Source of the DNA: Serratia nevei
Lineage (GTDB): Bacteria; Pseudomonadota; Gammaproteobacteria; Enterobacterales; Enterobacteriaceae
Reading direction: 5' to 3'
NCBI RefSeq assembly: GCF_037948395.1
Contig: NZ_CP149940.1
Coordinates: 1,488,001 to 1,552,000 of the forward strand
Length of the DNA stretch: 64,000 nucleotides
Below, piece after piece: positions 35,553 to 43,804 of the stretch. The notes below the pieces were generated by a model that saw nothing but the letters and a program-made list of their open reading frames with translations, was not told the DNA's origin and ran no database searches. Within the stretch, counting starts at the first letter, position 1; each line of letters begins with the position of its first letter. The position numbers and the translations under genes are program-made.

Positions 35553-36536
35553 TTATCGGCCGCCGCGCCCCGTCGGCTGCGTTGAAAAGCGTGCGCTGCG
35601 GGCATCGCGCTCATAGCCTTGTGGTTCGGTCAATAGCCCGTACAGCTCGGGGCGGCGTCCGTAAATCCAGCGACGGCCAGTGCTGAGCGGGATCAGCGTC
35701 AGATCGAGTTCGGCGCTGACCATCCGGTCTTCCGCCGCCCAGGTCTCTGCCACGATGCGGCCGTAAGGATCGAGGATCATCGCGTTGCCGGTGCGTATCT
35801 CATCGTCATCGCGACCTACGCCGTTGCTGAACAGCAAGAACAGCCCGTTGTCGTGAGCGCGCGACGGCAGCCAGCGCATCAGCCAGCCGCGGCCGTGTTC
35901 GCCGCGAAAGGCGGCTTCTATCGCCTGCGGATCTTCCACACGCCGTTGCCACAGCGTCTGCCGGATCGGCTTCATGCCGTGCGGGCTGCGCGAATGGGTG
36001 CCGCCGGTCTGATGCGGGGCGATCAACACCTCCGCGCCCAGCAGCGCCGTGGCGCGCACATTCTCCACCAGATTGTTGTCCCAGCAGATCAAGACGCCCA
36101 CGCGCACGCCCCAGGGGGTATCGAACACCGTGTAGCGGTCGCCGCTGGCGATAGCCGGGTGTTCGAAGGCGTGCAGTTTACGGTGCACATGCAGCTCGCC
36201 GTCCGGCAGACAAACGGCATAGGCGTTGTAGCAACGGCCGTCGTCGCCCAGCTCGATCAGCCCGACGCCGATCGCCATGTTGTAACGCTCCGCCAGCGGG
36301 CGAATACGCGCCAGAGAAGGGCTGCTCGCGATCGGCTCCGCCAGCGCGCGCACCTCGGCGTCGGACAGATGGCGCACGTGCCAATAGCCGGTGATGCACA
36401 TTTCCGGGAAGGCCAGCAGCTGTATCTGCTGCTCGGCCGCCTCCGTGATAAAGCGTTCCATGGTCGACAGGTTGTAATTCTTATCGTTGGCGCGATGCTG
36501 GAATTGCACCGTGGCGGCGCGAAGTGAAGGGGTCAT
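35553..36536 (-). CDS. Carbon-nitrogen hydrolase (nitrilase superfamily)
   Basis: 327 residues. The Glu-Lys-Cys triad is readable: E45 (LAFPEM), K120 (HVHRKLH) and C151 (VLICWDNN). The superfamily cleaves amides, nitriles or carbamoyl groups via a thioester. The ATG at 36536 starts the protein just before the first conserved strand (AATVQFQHRAND); the frame is open further upstream but through the operator region. It is divergent from a LysR regulator with a perfect palindrome between them, so it is likely induced by its substrate or a related nitrogen compound. Substrate not identified. Confidence 0.9.
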   Translation of the reverse strand: MTPSLRAATVQFQHRANDKNYNLSTMERFITEAAEQQIQLLAFPEMCITGYWHVRHLSDAEVRALAEPIASSPSLARIRPLAERYNMAIGVGLIELGDDGRCYNAYAVCLPDGELHVHRKLHAFEHPAIASGDRYTVFDTPWGVRVGVLICWDNNLVENVRATALLGAEVLIAPHQTGGTHSRSPHGMKPIRQTLWQRRVEDPQAIEAAFRGEHGRGWLMRWLPSRAHDNGLFLLFSNGVGRDDDEIRTGNAMILDPYGRIVAETWAAEDRMVSAELDLTLIPLSTGRRWIYGRRPELYGLLTEPQGYERDARSARFSTQPTGRGGR

Positions 36537-36578
36537 GGTGTCTCTCCGGTTGGGGTCTGCGTTGATTACAGCAGGTGG

Positions 36579-36599
36579 ATTGATTACTGTATAATCAAT
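36579..36599. promoter_or_regulatory. LysR-type operator between nitrilase and LysR genes
   Basis: ATTGATTA-N5-TAATCAAT is a perfect inverted repeat with 8-bp arms; it also contains the T-N11-A LysR pattern. It lies 29 bp upstream of the LysR gene and 43 bp from the nitrilase start. Confidence 0.75.
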
Positions 36600-36627
36600 T
36601 AAATTCCTTATTCGATAACCTGATGGA

Positions 36628-37500
36628 ATGGATATAAAACAACTGCGCGCCCTGGTGGCGCTGGCCGAACAGGGCAACTATCGGCAGGCGGCGAGCCTGC
36701 TGTGCATCAGCCAACCGGCGCTGAGCAAGCAGATTCAAGCGCTGGAAACCCAGCTCGGCGTTCGGCTGTTCGAGCGTGGCCGACAGGGGGCGGTGCTCAC
36801 CGCCGGTGGGCAGCGGCTCTACCCGGAGGCGCAGGCGCTGGTGGAACAGTACCAGCAGTTTCAGCGGCGCGCCCGGCGGGTAGCGCTCGGGGAAGCGGGG
36901 CGGCTGGCGCTGGGATTTGGCCTCTCCAGTTTTCATCTGGCGCCGCAGCTGGTGGCCGCCTTTCGCCAGCGTTTTCCCGAGGTGATCATTGGGCTGGAGG
37001 ACATGCCGTCGGAGCGGCAGTATCAGCTGTTGCTGCAGGGCGAGTTGCAGGCGGGGTTCGTGCGCTTACCGGTCACTACGCCGCTGTGCGGCGTGGCATT
37101 GCTGAGCGACCGGCTGGTGCTGGCCGCGCCGGGCGCGCTGGCGCTGCGGGCCGACGACCTGATGGCGCGTTTCAATCAGCTGCCGCTGTTGCAGCTGACG
37201 CCGAAACGCGGGCGCGGGCTGAGCGATCAGTCGCTGCGGTTTATCGCTGCTCACCGGTTGACGCCGAACGTGGTGCAGCAGGCCGGCGATATCCAGACGC
37301 TGCTGGCGCTGGTCGCCGCCGGCGTTGGCGTCGCGCTGCTGCCGCACAGCATCACGCACATCGCACCGGTTGGCATCGACATTCTGCCGCTGAGCGGCGA
37401 AGAGACGGAGTGGCAGGTCGGTATCGCCTGGGATCCGCAGCGCGCGGACGCGCTGCGGGACAACTTCATTCAGACGGCGTTGGCGGTGCAACGCGCTTAG
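36628..37500 (+). CDS. LysR family transcriptional regulator
   Basis: 290 residues. The N-terminal winged helix-turn-helix (1-60) reads MDIKQLRALVALAEQG...AASLLCISQPALSKQIQALE; the rest is the periplasmic-binding-like effector domain (FGLSSFHLAPQLVAAFRQRFP, LVAAGVGVALLPHSI). Divergent from the nitrilase gene across 91 bp holding a perfect palindrome, so it is the likely regulator of that gene and of itself. Effector unknown. Confidence 0.93.
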   Translation: MDIKQLRALVALAEQGNYRQAASLLCISQPALSKQIQALETQLGVRLFERGRQGAVLTAGGQRLYPEAQALVEQYQQFQRRARRVALGEAGRLALGFGLSSFHLAPQLVAAFRQRFPEVIIGLEDMPSERQYQLLLQGELQAGFVRLPVTTPLCGVALLSDRLVLAAPGALALRADDLMARFNQLPLLQLTPKRGRGLSDQSLRFIAAHRLTPNVVQQAGDIQTLLALVAAGVGVALLPHSITHIAPVGIDILPLSGEETEWQVGIAWDPQRADALRDNFIQTALAVQRA

Positions 37501-37504
37501 GCAT

Positions 37505-38035
37505 TCAAAGCGGGCAGTGCATCACGACGATCGGGCTCTGGTGATACTCGCTGCGGTGGCTTTCGCAGAAACCGACCTTTTTCGCCAGCGCCAGCGAAGC
37601 CTGGTTTTCCGGCGAGATGATGCAGACGGTTTTCTCGCCCGGCAGGTGCGTTTTACCCCAGGCCAGCGCCGCCCGCAGTGCCTCGGTGGCGTAGCCTTTG
37701 CCCTGCGCCGAGCTCACCAGCGTCCAGCCCATTTCCGGCGCATCGAGCGCCGGGGTAATGTCGCGCAGGAAGTTGGAAAAGCCGATGCTGCCGAGGTAAT
37801 CGCCGCTCAGTTTGTCACGCACCGCCCAATACCCGTATCCCAACAGCGCCCAGTGGCCGACGTAGCGCATCAGGCGCCCCCAGGAGTCCTCCCGGTCGCG
37901 CGGCGTGCCGCCGATGTAGCGCACCACCTGCGGATCGGCCCACAATGCGGCCAGCGACTCGAAGTCGTCCAGCGTGTGCGCGTCCAGCCGCAGACGTTCG
38001 GTGATAAGCGTTGGCGCGGTGTTGATTACGGTCAT
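37505..38035 (-). CDS. GNAT family acetyltransferase (RimJ/RimL type)
   Basis: 176 residues. Family blocks: ITERLRLDAHTLDDFESLAALWADPQVVRYIGG at the N-terminus, the acetyl-CoA loop SSAQGKGYATEALRAAL and the end block PENQASLALAKKVGF. Related to RimJ/RimL acetyltransferases that modify ribosomal proteins, peptides or antibiotics. GGAGC precedes the ATG at 38035. It is convergent with the LysR gene, stop codons four bases apart. Substrate unknown. Confidence 0.9.
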   Translation of the reverse strand: MTVINTAPTLITERLRLDAHTLDDFESLAALWADPQVVRYIGGTPRDREDSWGRLMRYVGHWALLGYGYWAVRDKLSGDYLGSIGFSNFLRDITPALDAPEMGWTLVSSAQGKGYATEALRAALAWGKTHLPGEKTVCIISPENQASLALAKKVGFCESHRSEYHQSPIVVMHCPL

Positions 38036-38263
38036 GTTGCTGCTCCTGCACAGGGTGAAAGGCGATGAAAAACAACGGCGTTCAGTATGCCAGAGAAATC
38101 ACATCGCCAGCCACAACGGCCGGGTGAACAGAAAGCCGCTCAAGACCGAGCAGGGTGGTCAGCTTCGTCCAGGTCTTGGGGCCAGCCGCCGCCGCACAAG
38201 AGGCCATCGAGCAGGCGGGGCTTGGGTTGCTGACGGCAGGGGAAGAGGAAATACGAACCGGAA

Positions 38264-38458
38264 TCAGGATGAAAGTTCGCTATCGATGCCACTGGCGGGC
38301 GCTTCACTGGCTTCAGCACCGCCGCGTTCACGCCATTCGCGGCGCCTTTGTTCAGCCCATTCTTCGTGGAAGGTTTGCATTTCTCTTTGGTGCCGTTCCT
38401 TTATGCTCATAGGAGTTGGGTGGGATTCTGCCGTTAACAGGCGGTATTTCGATGACAT
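38264..38458 (-). CDS. Short hypothetical protein overlapping the next ORF
   Basis: 64 residues, not recognised. It is charged and predicted helical (SIKERHQREMQTFHEEWAEQRRREWRERGG). The ATG at 38458 is preceded by GAGGA at fair spacing. It overlaps the 3' end of the 191-residue gene by 107 bp in another frame, so either the two are truly overlapping genes or a frameshift has split one protein. Between its end and the GNAT gene start (38036-38263) I see no gene; that 228-bp stretch may be remnant sequence. Confidence 0.35.
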   Translation of the reverse strand: MSSKYRLLTAESHPTPMSIKERHQREMQTFHEEWAEQRRREWRERGGAEASEAPASGIDSELSS

Positions 38459-38927
38459 ATAATCTGTCCTCAATAAGCCCTTGGTTGTACAAATAATGTA
38501 CGCGATGCGCATGTTTTTTCAAGAGCGAGTCATAAATTCTGGCTAACGCTGGCCTGAGCGGTACGCTGAAAAGCAATCTCGCTTGGTATTGCGCCACAAA
38601 AGTGACGATCGCCTGGCCGATGCCATTAATGAATAGCTGTTCTCGTTCATCTCGGGTGTATGCCATCCTGGTATAGGTATCAAATAAGGATTTGGTTACT
38701 TCGGCGCGGGTTTCCAACGCCCTTACATCGTACAGTTCCATGCCGTAAGCATTGTCCAATACTTCCGAGGCAGGGTAAGCCCCAGTAAGCCATTGACGCA
38801 TCCTTAACGTCGCTTTTTTAAAATCAAGGTAATATGCAGCAACGCTGCTGGCTTTTTTAAAAACCGTTATTCGGTACCTATATTCCGTGACAGGTCGTGC
38901 ATTGATCTCCCTCACATCAATCTCCAT
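38352..38927 (-). CDS. Hypothetical protein, 191 residues
   Basis: Not recognised. No signal peptide or membrane helix; the protein looks mixed alpha-beta and soluble, with segments such as YRYRITVFKKASSVAAYYLDF and LFINGIGQAIVTFVAQYQARLLF. Base composition is lower in GC than the surrounding genes, and it sits between a GNAT gene and the oxidoreductase module, so horizontal acquisition is plausible. Its last 36 codons overlap a second reading frame (38264-38458) with a fair ribosome site, raising a frameshift as an alternative. No function is offered. Confidence 0.6.
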   Translation of the reverse strand: MEIDVREINARPVTEYRYRITVFKKASSVAAYYLDFKKATLRMRQWLTGAYPASEVLDNAYGMELYDVRALETRAEVTKSLFDTYTRMAYTRDEREQLFINGIGQAIVTFVAQYQARLLFSVPLRPALARIYDSLLKKHAHRVHYLYNQGLIEDRLYVIEIPPVNGRIPPNSYEHKGTAPKRNANLPRRMG

Positions 38928-39050
38928 GATAAAATCCTTTTTTACTATTATTTTTCCTATAGTTATCCCCGTTGTGACGAACAGATTATTAACCGCGGCG
39001 GAGAAGATCCTCCAGCCGCCGATGAGGCTTATGCGCAGCGCCGCGCAAAA

Positions 39051-39818
39051 CTAAATGCCGCTGAACCAGTTGTAGCCCTGATCTTCCCAATACCCGCCCG
39101 GATTGACGTCGCTGACGAAGATCGCGGCGATATGTTTGGCGTTTTTGAACCCCAGTTTGGTTGGCACCCGCAGCCGCAGCGGGTAGCCATAGTCCGCCGG
39201 CAGCGCCTTGCCGCCGAAATCCAGCGCCAGGATGGTCTGCGGGTGCAGCGCGGTGGCCATGTCGAGGCTGGAGTAGTAGCGATCGGCGCATTTGAAGCCG
39301 ACGTAACCGGCATTGAGATCCGCGCCGACGTGCTGCAGAAAGGTGCGTAGCGGCACGCCGCCCCATTGGCCGATCGCGCTCCAGCCCTCAATGCAGATCA
39401 GACGCGTGATCTGGCTTTGCTGCGGCAGCCGCTGCAGCTGTTCCAGCGTCCAGGGGGCTTTTTTCTCCACTTTCCCGGCGACCTCAAGCCGGTAGCCGGC
39501 GAGATCGATCTCGGGGACGTTGTATTCCGGGTAAAACGCGTTGAAGGGGAAAGGGTGGGTAATCTGATCGGGCCGGTAAGTTTGCGCCAGCCGCTGGCCG
39601 CTGAACAGCCAGGCCTGCACGCGGTCGTTCCAGCGCGACATGGCCCACAGCACCTTATCCACCCGATCGCCGTCTTGCAGGTTGCAACCGGTGAGCATGG
39701 CGATACCACCCAGCGTCAGGCCGGAACGCAGCATCAGGCGGCGCTGCAGATTGACCAACTGCTTTTTTTGGTCCGGTTCCAGTTTTGGCGCGGTTGCCCG
39801 CGGCTTTTTCTCATTCAT
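39051..39818 (-). CDS. Tat-type molybdopterin-dependent oxidoreductase lipoprotein (first copy)
   Basis: 255 residues, sulfite oxidase/MsrP-like fold. The N-terminus has a twin arginine (RR at 26-27) followed by LRSGLTLGGIAMLTGC, i.e. a Tat-like signal ending in a lipobox (Cys-45). The molybdenum-ligand cysteine is C142 in CIEGWSAIGQWGG, equivalent to the conserved Cys of MsrP. Downstream KCADRYYSSLD, LRLRVPTKLGFKN and PGGYWEDQGYNWF are family segments. ATG 39818 overlaps the cytochrome b gene end by 8 bp, so both are coupled. It probably receives electrons from that cytochrome and reduces or oxidises an envelope substrate. Paralogue of the gene at 55036-55812. Confidence 0.88.
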   Translation of the reverse strand: MNEKKPRATAPKLEPDQKKQLVNLQRRLMLRSGLTLGGIAMLTGCNLQDGDRVDKVLWAMSRWNDRVQAWLFSGQRLAQTYRPDQITHPFPFNAFYPEYNVPEIDLAGYRLEVAGKVEKKAPWTLEQLQRLPQQSQITRLICIEGWSAIGQWGGVPLRTFLQHVGADLNAGYVGFKCADRYYSSLDMATALHPQTILALDFGGKALPADYGYPLRLRVPTKLGFKNAKHIAAIFVSDVNPGGYWEDQGYNWFSGI

Positions 39819-40416
39819 GTTTGCCACCCGTTATCATCGCCCACAGCGTTTTGGGCACGATGATCACCATAAAGACGTGGATCGCCACGAACAGGCCGAT
39901 GCCGGCCATGGCGAAGAAATGCACGTAGCGCGCGAAATCGAAGCCGCCAAACAGGGCGACCAATCCCTGCAGCTGAACCGGCTTCCAGATCGCCAGGCCG
40001 GACAGCACCAGCAACAGGCCCAGCGCCAGTACGCCGAGGTACATCAGCTTCTGAATGGCGTTGTAGTGGCCATGCCGGTGGCGCAGGCGCAGCGTCAACG
40101 CCAGCCAGATATCCTGCCGCAGCGCGCCAACGCGCAGCGGCAACAGATCGCGGCGAAAATGGCCGCTGAACAGGCTCCACAGCAGATAGCAGACGGCGTT
40201 GAGCGCCAATAGCCACATCACCGCCAAATGCCAACCAATCGCGCCGCCCAGCCAACCGCCCAGCGTCATCTGCGGCGGAAAGCGGAAATCGAACAGCGGC
40301 GAGGCGTTATAGATCTCCCAACCGCTCATAAACATGCACACCATGGCGAACAGGTTGATCCAATGAGTGATTCGAACCGGCCAGCGATGCACCGGCCGCG
40401 ACGCGTTGGTTTTCAT
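39811..40416 (-). CDS. Cytochrome b561-type membrane subunit (first copy)
   Basis: 201 residues with four to five membrane helices and haem-ligand histidines placed as in Ni/Fe-hydrogenase or MsrQ-like b-type cytochromes (RITHWINLFAMVCMFMSGW, ARYVHFFAMAGIGLFVAIHVFM). Such proteins move electrons from the quinone pool to a periplasmic partner. The adjacent oxidoreductase gene is translationally coupled (8-bp overlap) and is the obvious partner. A near-identical layout recurs at 54414-55025 with the order reversed relative to strand. It is second in an operon that starts with the DUF5666-like gene. Confidence 0.9.
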   Translation of the reverse strand: MKTNASRPVHRWPVRITHWINLFAMVCMFMSGWEIYNASPLFDFRFPPQMTLGGWLGGAIGWHLAVMWLLALNAVCYLLWSLFSGHFRRDLLPLRVGALRQDIWLALTLRLRHRHGHYNAIQKLMYLGVLALGLLLVLSGLAIWKPVQLQGLVALFGGFDFARYVHFFAMAGIGLFVAIHVFMVIIVPKTLWAMITGGKHE

Positions 40417-40428
40417 GGCTTTCTCCGG

Positions 40429-41055
40429 TTACATCGGCGGCACGGTGCCGTCTTTGCCGGCGGAGATGCGGGTGGCGATGCGCTCGCCCTTATCGTTGAC
40501 GGCGGAGAACAGCACGATGTGTACGCCAGGCTTCAGCAGGCTCAAATCGCCCGGATCCAGCGTCACGATCGGCACGTCTTCCGGCACGATGACGGTTTTC
40601 TGCTGGTTGCCGTAGGTGACGGTCAGGGTGCGACCGTTGGATTTCACCAGTTTGCCGACGGTGCCGTTGGTCATGGTGTCCACTTTGCCGTCGGCGGATT
40701 CCCAGGCCGAGTGCCCTTCGCCGGTGCCGCGCAGGCTGGCGGCGAATACGTGCACCTCCAGCGCTTTGAGCGTGCCGTCCGGCTGCGGCACGGCGGCGGT
40801 GCCGATAAAGCTGTCCGGTTTGATGTCGTCCAGCGTGGCTTTGGACACGCTGAGCACTTTGGTCTGATCGTTCAGCTTGACGCTGAGTGTCTCGCCTTTG
40901 CGATCGGTCAGCTGCAGATTGCCGTCGGCCACCTGGCTGATGGTGCCGCGCAGCGGCGCGATGACTTTGCCCGGCGTTTGGGCGGCGGCGGCCAGGCCGC
41001 TGGACAGCAGCAAGGTGGATAACAGTAAACCGGCTATACGATGACGAGTAATCAT
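40429..41055 (-). CDS. Periplasmic DUF5666-like protein
   Basis: 208 residues. Signal peptide ITRHRIAGLLLSTLLLSSGLAAAA then repeated small beta units resembling DUF5666 (LRGTISQVADGNLQLTDRKGETLSVKLNDQTKV and later GTVGKLVKSNGRTLTVTYG), a fold seen in metal- or oxidant-linked periplasmic proteins. No catalytic residues are evident. It is first gene of the operon leading to the cytochrome b561 and molybdopterin genes, 12 bp upstream of the former, and starts 66 bp from the CusR-type palindrome. Function unknown; a chaperone or ligand-binding role is possible. Confidence 0.75.
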   Translation of the reverse strand: MITRHRIAGLLLSTLLLSSGLAAAAQTPGKVIAPLRGTISQVADGNLQLTDRKGETLSVKLNDQTKVLSVSKATLDDIKPDSFIGTAAVPQPDGTLKALEVHVFAASLRGTGEGHSAWESADGKVDTMTNGTVGKLVKSNGRTLTVTYGNQQKTVIVPEDVPIVTLDPGDLSLLKPGVHIVLFSAVNDKGERIATRISAGKDGTVPPM

Positions 41056-41121
41056 AACGTTCTCCTGAAATAAGTTTGCCGGTTAAGCATGGTTGAGCCA
41101 TTGGGTCAGCGCCATGGCCGT

Positions 41122-41143
41122 TTGATGACATTAATGTCATCAA
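41122..41143. promoter_or_regulatory. Perfect 22-bp palindrome, CusR/CopR-type box
   Basis: A 22-bp perfect palindrome whose core is TGACA-TTAA-TGTCA, matching the TGACA-N4-TGTCA pattern of CusR/CopR/PcoR boxes. It lies between the divergent response-regulator gene (41196) and the DUF5666-cytochrome-oxidoreductase operon (start 41055), so it could control both. Confidence 0.8.
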
Positions 41144-41195
41144 GTTTGTCCGCCGAAGCTGCTAGTATTTTTGCAGACGTAACGAGGTGGCGAGC

Positions 41196-41867
41196 ATGCG
41201 AATACTGGTAGTTGAAGACGATATCGGCACAGGGGATTACCTGAAGAAAGGGCTGGGGGAAGCGGGGTACGGCGTCGATTTGGCGCGCAACGGCACCGAC
41301 GGGCTGTTTCGCGCGTTGGAGCAGGATTACGATGCGATCGTGCTCGATGTGATGCTGCCGGGGCTGGATGGCTGGCAGATTATCGAGGTGCTGCGCAAGA
41401 AAAGCGACGTGCCAATTCTGTTTCTCACCGCCCGCGACGGCGTGCAGGATCGCATCCACGGCCTGGAGCTGGGCGCGGACGATTATCTGATTAAACCGTT
41501 TTCGTTTACCGAACTGGTGCTGCGTTTACGCACCTTGCTGCGCCGCGGGCCGGCGCGCGAAGCCGATCATTACGCCATCGCCGATCTGCAGCTGGACGTG
41601 TTGCGTCGCCGGGCGGTGCGCCAGGATCAGGTGATCCCGTTGACCAACAAGGAGTTCATGCTGCTGCATCTGCTGGTGCGGCGCGAGGGCGAAGTGCTGT
41701 CGCGCACGCAAATAGCCTCTCAGGTGTGGGACATGAATTTTGACAGCGACACCAATGTGGTTGACGTGGCCATCAAACGCCTGCGCGCCAAAATAGACCG
41801 GCCGTTCGACGTCAAGCTGATCCACAGCGTGCGCGGTATCGGCTATGTTTGCGAGCCACGCTCGTGA
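41196..41867 (+). CDS. Response regulator, CusR/HprR type
   Basis: 223 residues, OmpR family. Receiver domain with phosphorylation site D51, T/S at LTARDG and K100 (IKPFSF), then a winged helix-turn-helix DNA-binding domain ending in [11 protein letters not shown]. It is closest to heavy-metal/redox regulators CusR, PcoR and HprR. ATG 41196 has GAGGTGG nine bases upstream; a GTG at 41187 lies within that site. Its stop overlaps the kinase start (GTGA). The palindrome upstream fits a site it binds. Confidence 0.93.
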   Translation: MRILVVEDDIGTGDYLKKGLGEAGYGVDLARNGTDGLFRALEQDYDAIVLDVMLPGLDGWQIIEVLRKKSDVPILFLTARDGVQDRIHGLELGADDYLIKPFSFTELVLRLRTLLRRGPAREADHYAIADLQLDVLRRRAVRQDQVIPLTNKEFMLLHLLVRREGEVLSRTQIASQVWDMNFDSDTNVVDVAIKRLRAKIDRPFDVKLIHSVRGIGYVCEPRS

Positions 41868-43285
41868 GCGGGCGCACGTCACGTCGGCCGGTATCGCTGA
41901 CGCTGCGCACCGCCACGCTGTTCGCGCTGGTGGCCGCGTTGGTGGTGAGCGGGACGGGCGGGTATCTGTATAGCGCCATGCGCCAGGAAATGACGCTGCG
42001 CAGCGATCTGCAGGTGACCGGGCGCGTAGAGTATTTCCGCCATCTGCTGGGACAGCGCTTTCCTTTGGCTCGCCTGACCGCCAATAACGGCCTGTTTGAA
42101 AACATGCTGGGCAATGAACAGGACGTGCTGATTTTCCAAATCCCGGGACAAAAACCGCTCATCAACGTGAACCCGGCCGGGGTGGCATTGCCGCCGATCG
42201 TGCCGACGCCGGCCGGTCAGGCGCAGACGTTGGCCGCCGTGCGCGGCGGGGAAACGGCGCAGGGGGTGCCGCTGCGCGCGGCTTCCGCGATGGTGCGCCT
42301 GGAAGACGGCAGCCTGTTGCAGATCTCCGCCGCGCACGTGATGGTCAACGAACAGAAGATGCTGGCGCGCTACCTGTGGCGCATCGTCGCGGCGGTGGCG
42401 GTGGCTTTCCTGCTGATTGCGCTCCTGGGGTATGGGGTCATGCGCCGAGGATTGAAGCCGTTATGGCGCATGGCGGCGCAGGCGGCGCAGATTGCACCCA
42501 ATACGCTGTCGACACGCCTGAGCGAGCAGGGGGCGCCGAAGGAGTTGCAGCAGCTGACCCGTTCGTTCAATGCGATGCTCGATCGGTTGAATGAAGGCTA
42601 TCAGCGGCTGACGCAGTTTTCCGCCGATCTGGCCCATGAGATCCGCACCCCGGTAGGGGCGTTGATGGGCCAGTGCCAGGTGGCGCTTTACCAGCCCCGC
42701 AGCGTGGAGGAGTACGAAACCCTGCTGTCGAACAATATGGATGAGCTGGAGCGCATTTCCCGCATGGTGGAAAATATCCTGTTCCTGGCGCGCGCCGGCG
42801 AGGCGCAGTCTGCGCTGAACTACAGTCGGCTGGATGTGGCGCTGGAGCTGCGGCGGGTGGCGGATTATTTCGAGGTGCTGGCGGAAGAACGCGGCATCGC
42901 GCTGAGCTGCGCAGGTGAGGGAACGCTGAAGGCGGACGCGATGCTGTTCCAGCGCGCGTTGAGCAACCTGGTGGCTAACGCGGTACGTTATGCCGACGAG
43001 AACAGCCGGATCGTCCTGCGGGCTGAACGGCGCGCCGATGCCTGGTGGGTACAGGTTATCAATCAGGGGCCGCCGATCGCGCCGGCACAGCTGGAAAAGT
43101 TGTTCGATCGCTTCTATCGCGCCGATCCCGCGCGCAGCGCCGGCAATCATGCCAGTGGGCTGGGGCTGTCTATCGTGCGCGCCATCATGACGCTGCACGG
43201 CGGTGAAGTTCGCGCGCAGTGTTCCGATGGCCGGGGTTCTGCTTGCTTGACCTTTAGCCTGATATTCCCCTCATCAGTTCAATGA
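41864..43285 (+). CDS. Heavy-metal-type sensor histidine kinase
   Basis: 473 residues. Two membrane helices (about 17-38 and 165-190) bracket a periplasmic sensor domain, followed by HAMP, the H-box [15 protein letters not shown] with the phospho-accepting His, an N-box ([12 protein letters not shown]) and G-box [11 protein letters not shown]. The layout and length match the CusS/heavy-metal sensor kinase family. The start is a GTG overlapping the regulator stop, so the pair is coupled. Stimulus is not readable: copper, other metals, or oxidants such as hypochlorite (as for HprS) are all plausible, given the oxidoreductase module next to it. Confidence 0.92.
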   Translation: MSGRTSRRPVSLTLRTATLFALVAALVVSGTGGYLYSAMRQEMTLRSDLQVTGRVEYFRHLLGQRFPLARLTANNGLFENMLGNEQDVLIFQIPGQKPLINVNPAGVALPPIVPTPAGQAQTLAAVRGGETAQGVPLRAASAMVRLEDGSLLQISAAHVMVNEQKMLARYLWRIVAAVAVAFLLIALLGYGVMRRGLKPLWRMAAQAAQIAPNTLSTRLSEQGAPKELQQLTRSFNAMLDRLNEGYQRLTQFSADLAHEIRTPVGALMGQCQVALYQPRSVEEYETLLSNNMDELERISRMVENILFLARAGEAQSALNYSRLDVALELRRVADYFEVLAEERGIALSCAGEGTLKADAMLFQRALSNLVANAVRYADENSRIVLRAERRADAWWVQVINQGPPIAPAQLEKLFDRFYRADPARSAGNHASGLGLSIVRAIMTLHGGEVRAQCSDGRGSACLTFSLIFPSSVQ

Positions 43286-43804
43286 GCTACCGCGAATGTT
43301 TTCGCCTGTTGCGGAAAACGCGACAGGCGCCATTCGTAAGTTTTTCCTTTCATTATTGTTTCCCACCGCCTTGGCTGAACCCAAAATTTAACATTTGCGA
43401 CGCGGCAAACGCGTTAATTCATCGGGCTAATGCGGATGGACTGCGGTCTGTGATTACGCTCAACATTCACGTGTTATTATTTTTTTATTAAAATTTAGTT
43501 CTGCGGTCTTTTTTTGAGATGATTTTCCTTAAAATTGATAATTTGCGACACAAAAAACTAACTTTGTGGTTTTTGTCGCGTCAATATATCAATGAATGAG
43601 GTGATTGGTTAACCTTTGGTTATGGTTTGCAAGAAAAATCCTATATAAACGATGGTGAGGTGACAAAGCGTATTTCGTGGCGTTAATTGAGTGGTTTTTC
43701 TTGCCTGTGCTTGGGTATTTTCGCGAATTACCTGATTAAATATTTATTTAATATTTCATTAACATTTGACGCCAAACTATAAATGATCGCTATAGTGAAA
43801 ACAT
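43286..43804. other. AT-rich intergenic region before the ToxR-like gene
   Basis: About 520 bp without a convincing gene, sharply AT-rich, marking a border to the following pilus locus. It contains repeated TTTGCGAC motifs; GCGACACAAAAAAC at 43545 and GGTTTTTGTCGC ending at 43579 make an inverted repeat. This could be a binding site for the ToxR-like regulator. Short coding-like frames here have no family features. Confidence 0.45.

Noticed and set aside
38140..38331. A 63-residue minus-strand frame next to the GNAT gene
   Set aside because: No ribosome site, atypical composition and no similarity; treated as non-coding or remnant sequence.
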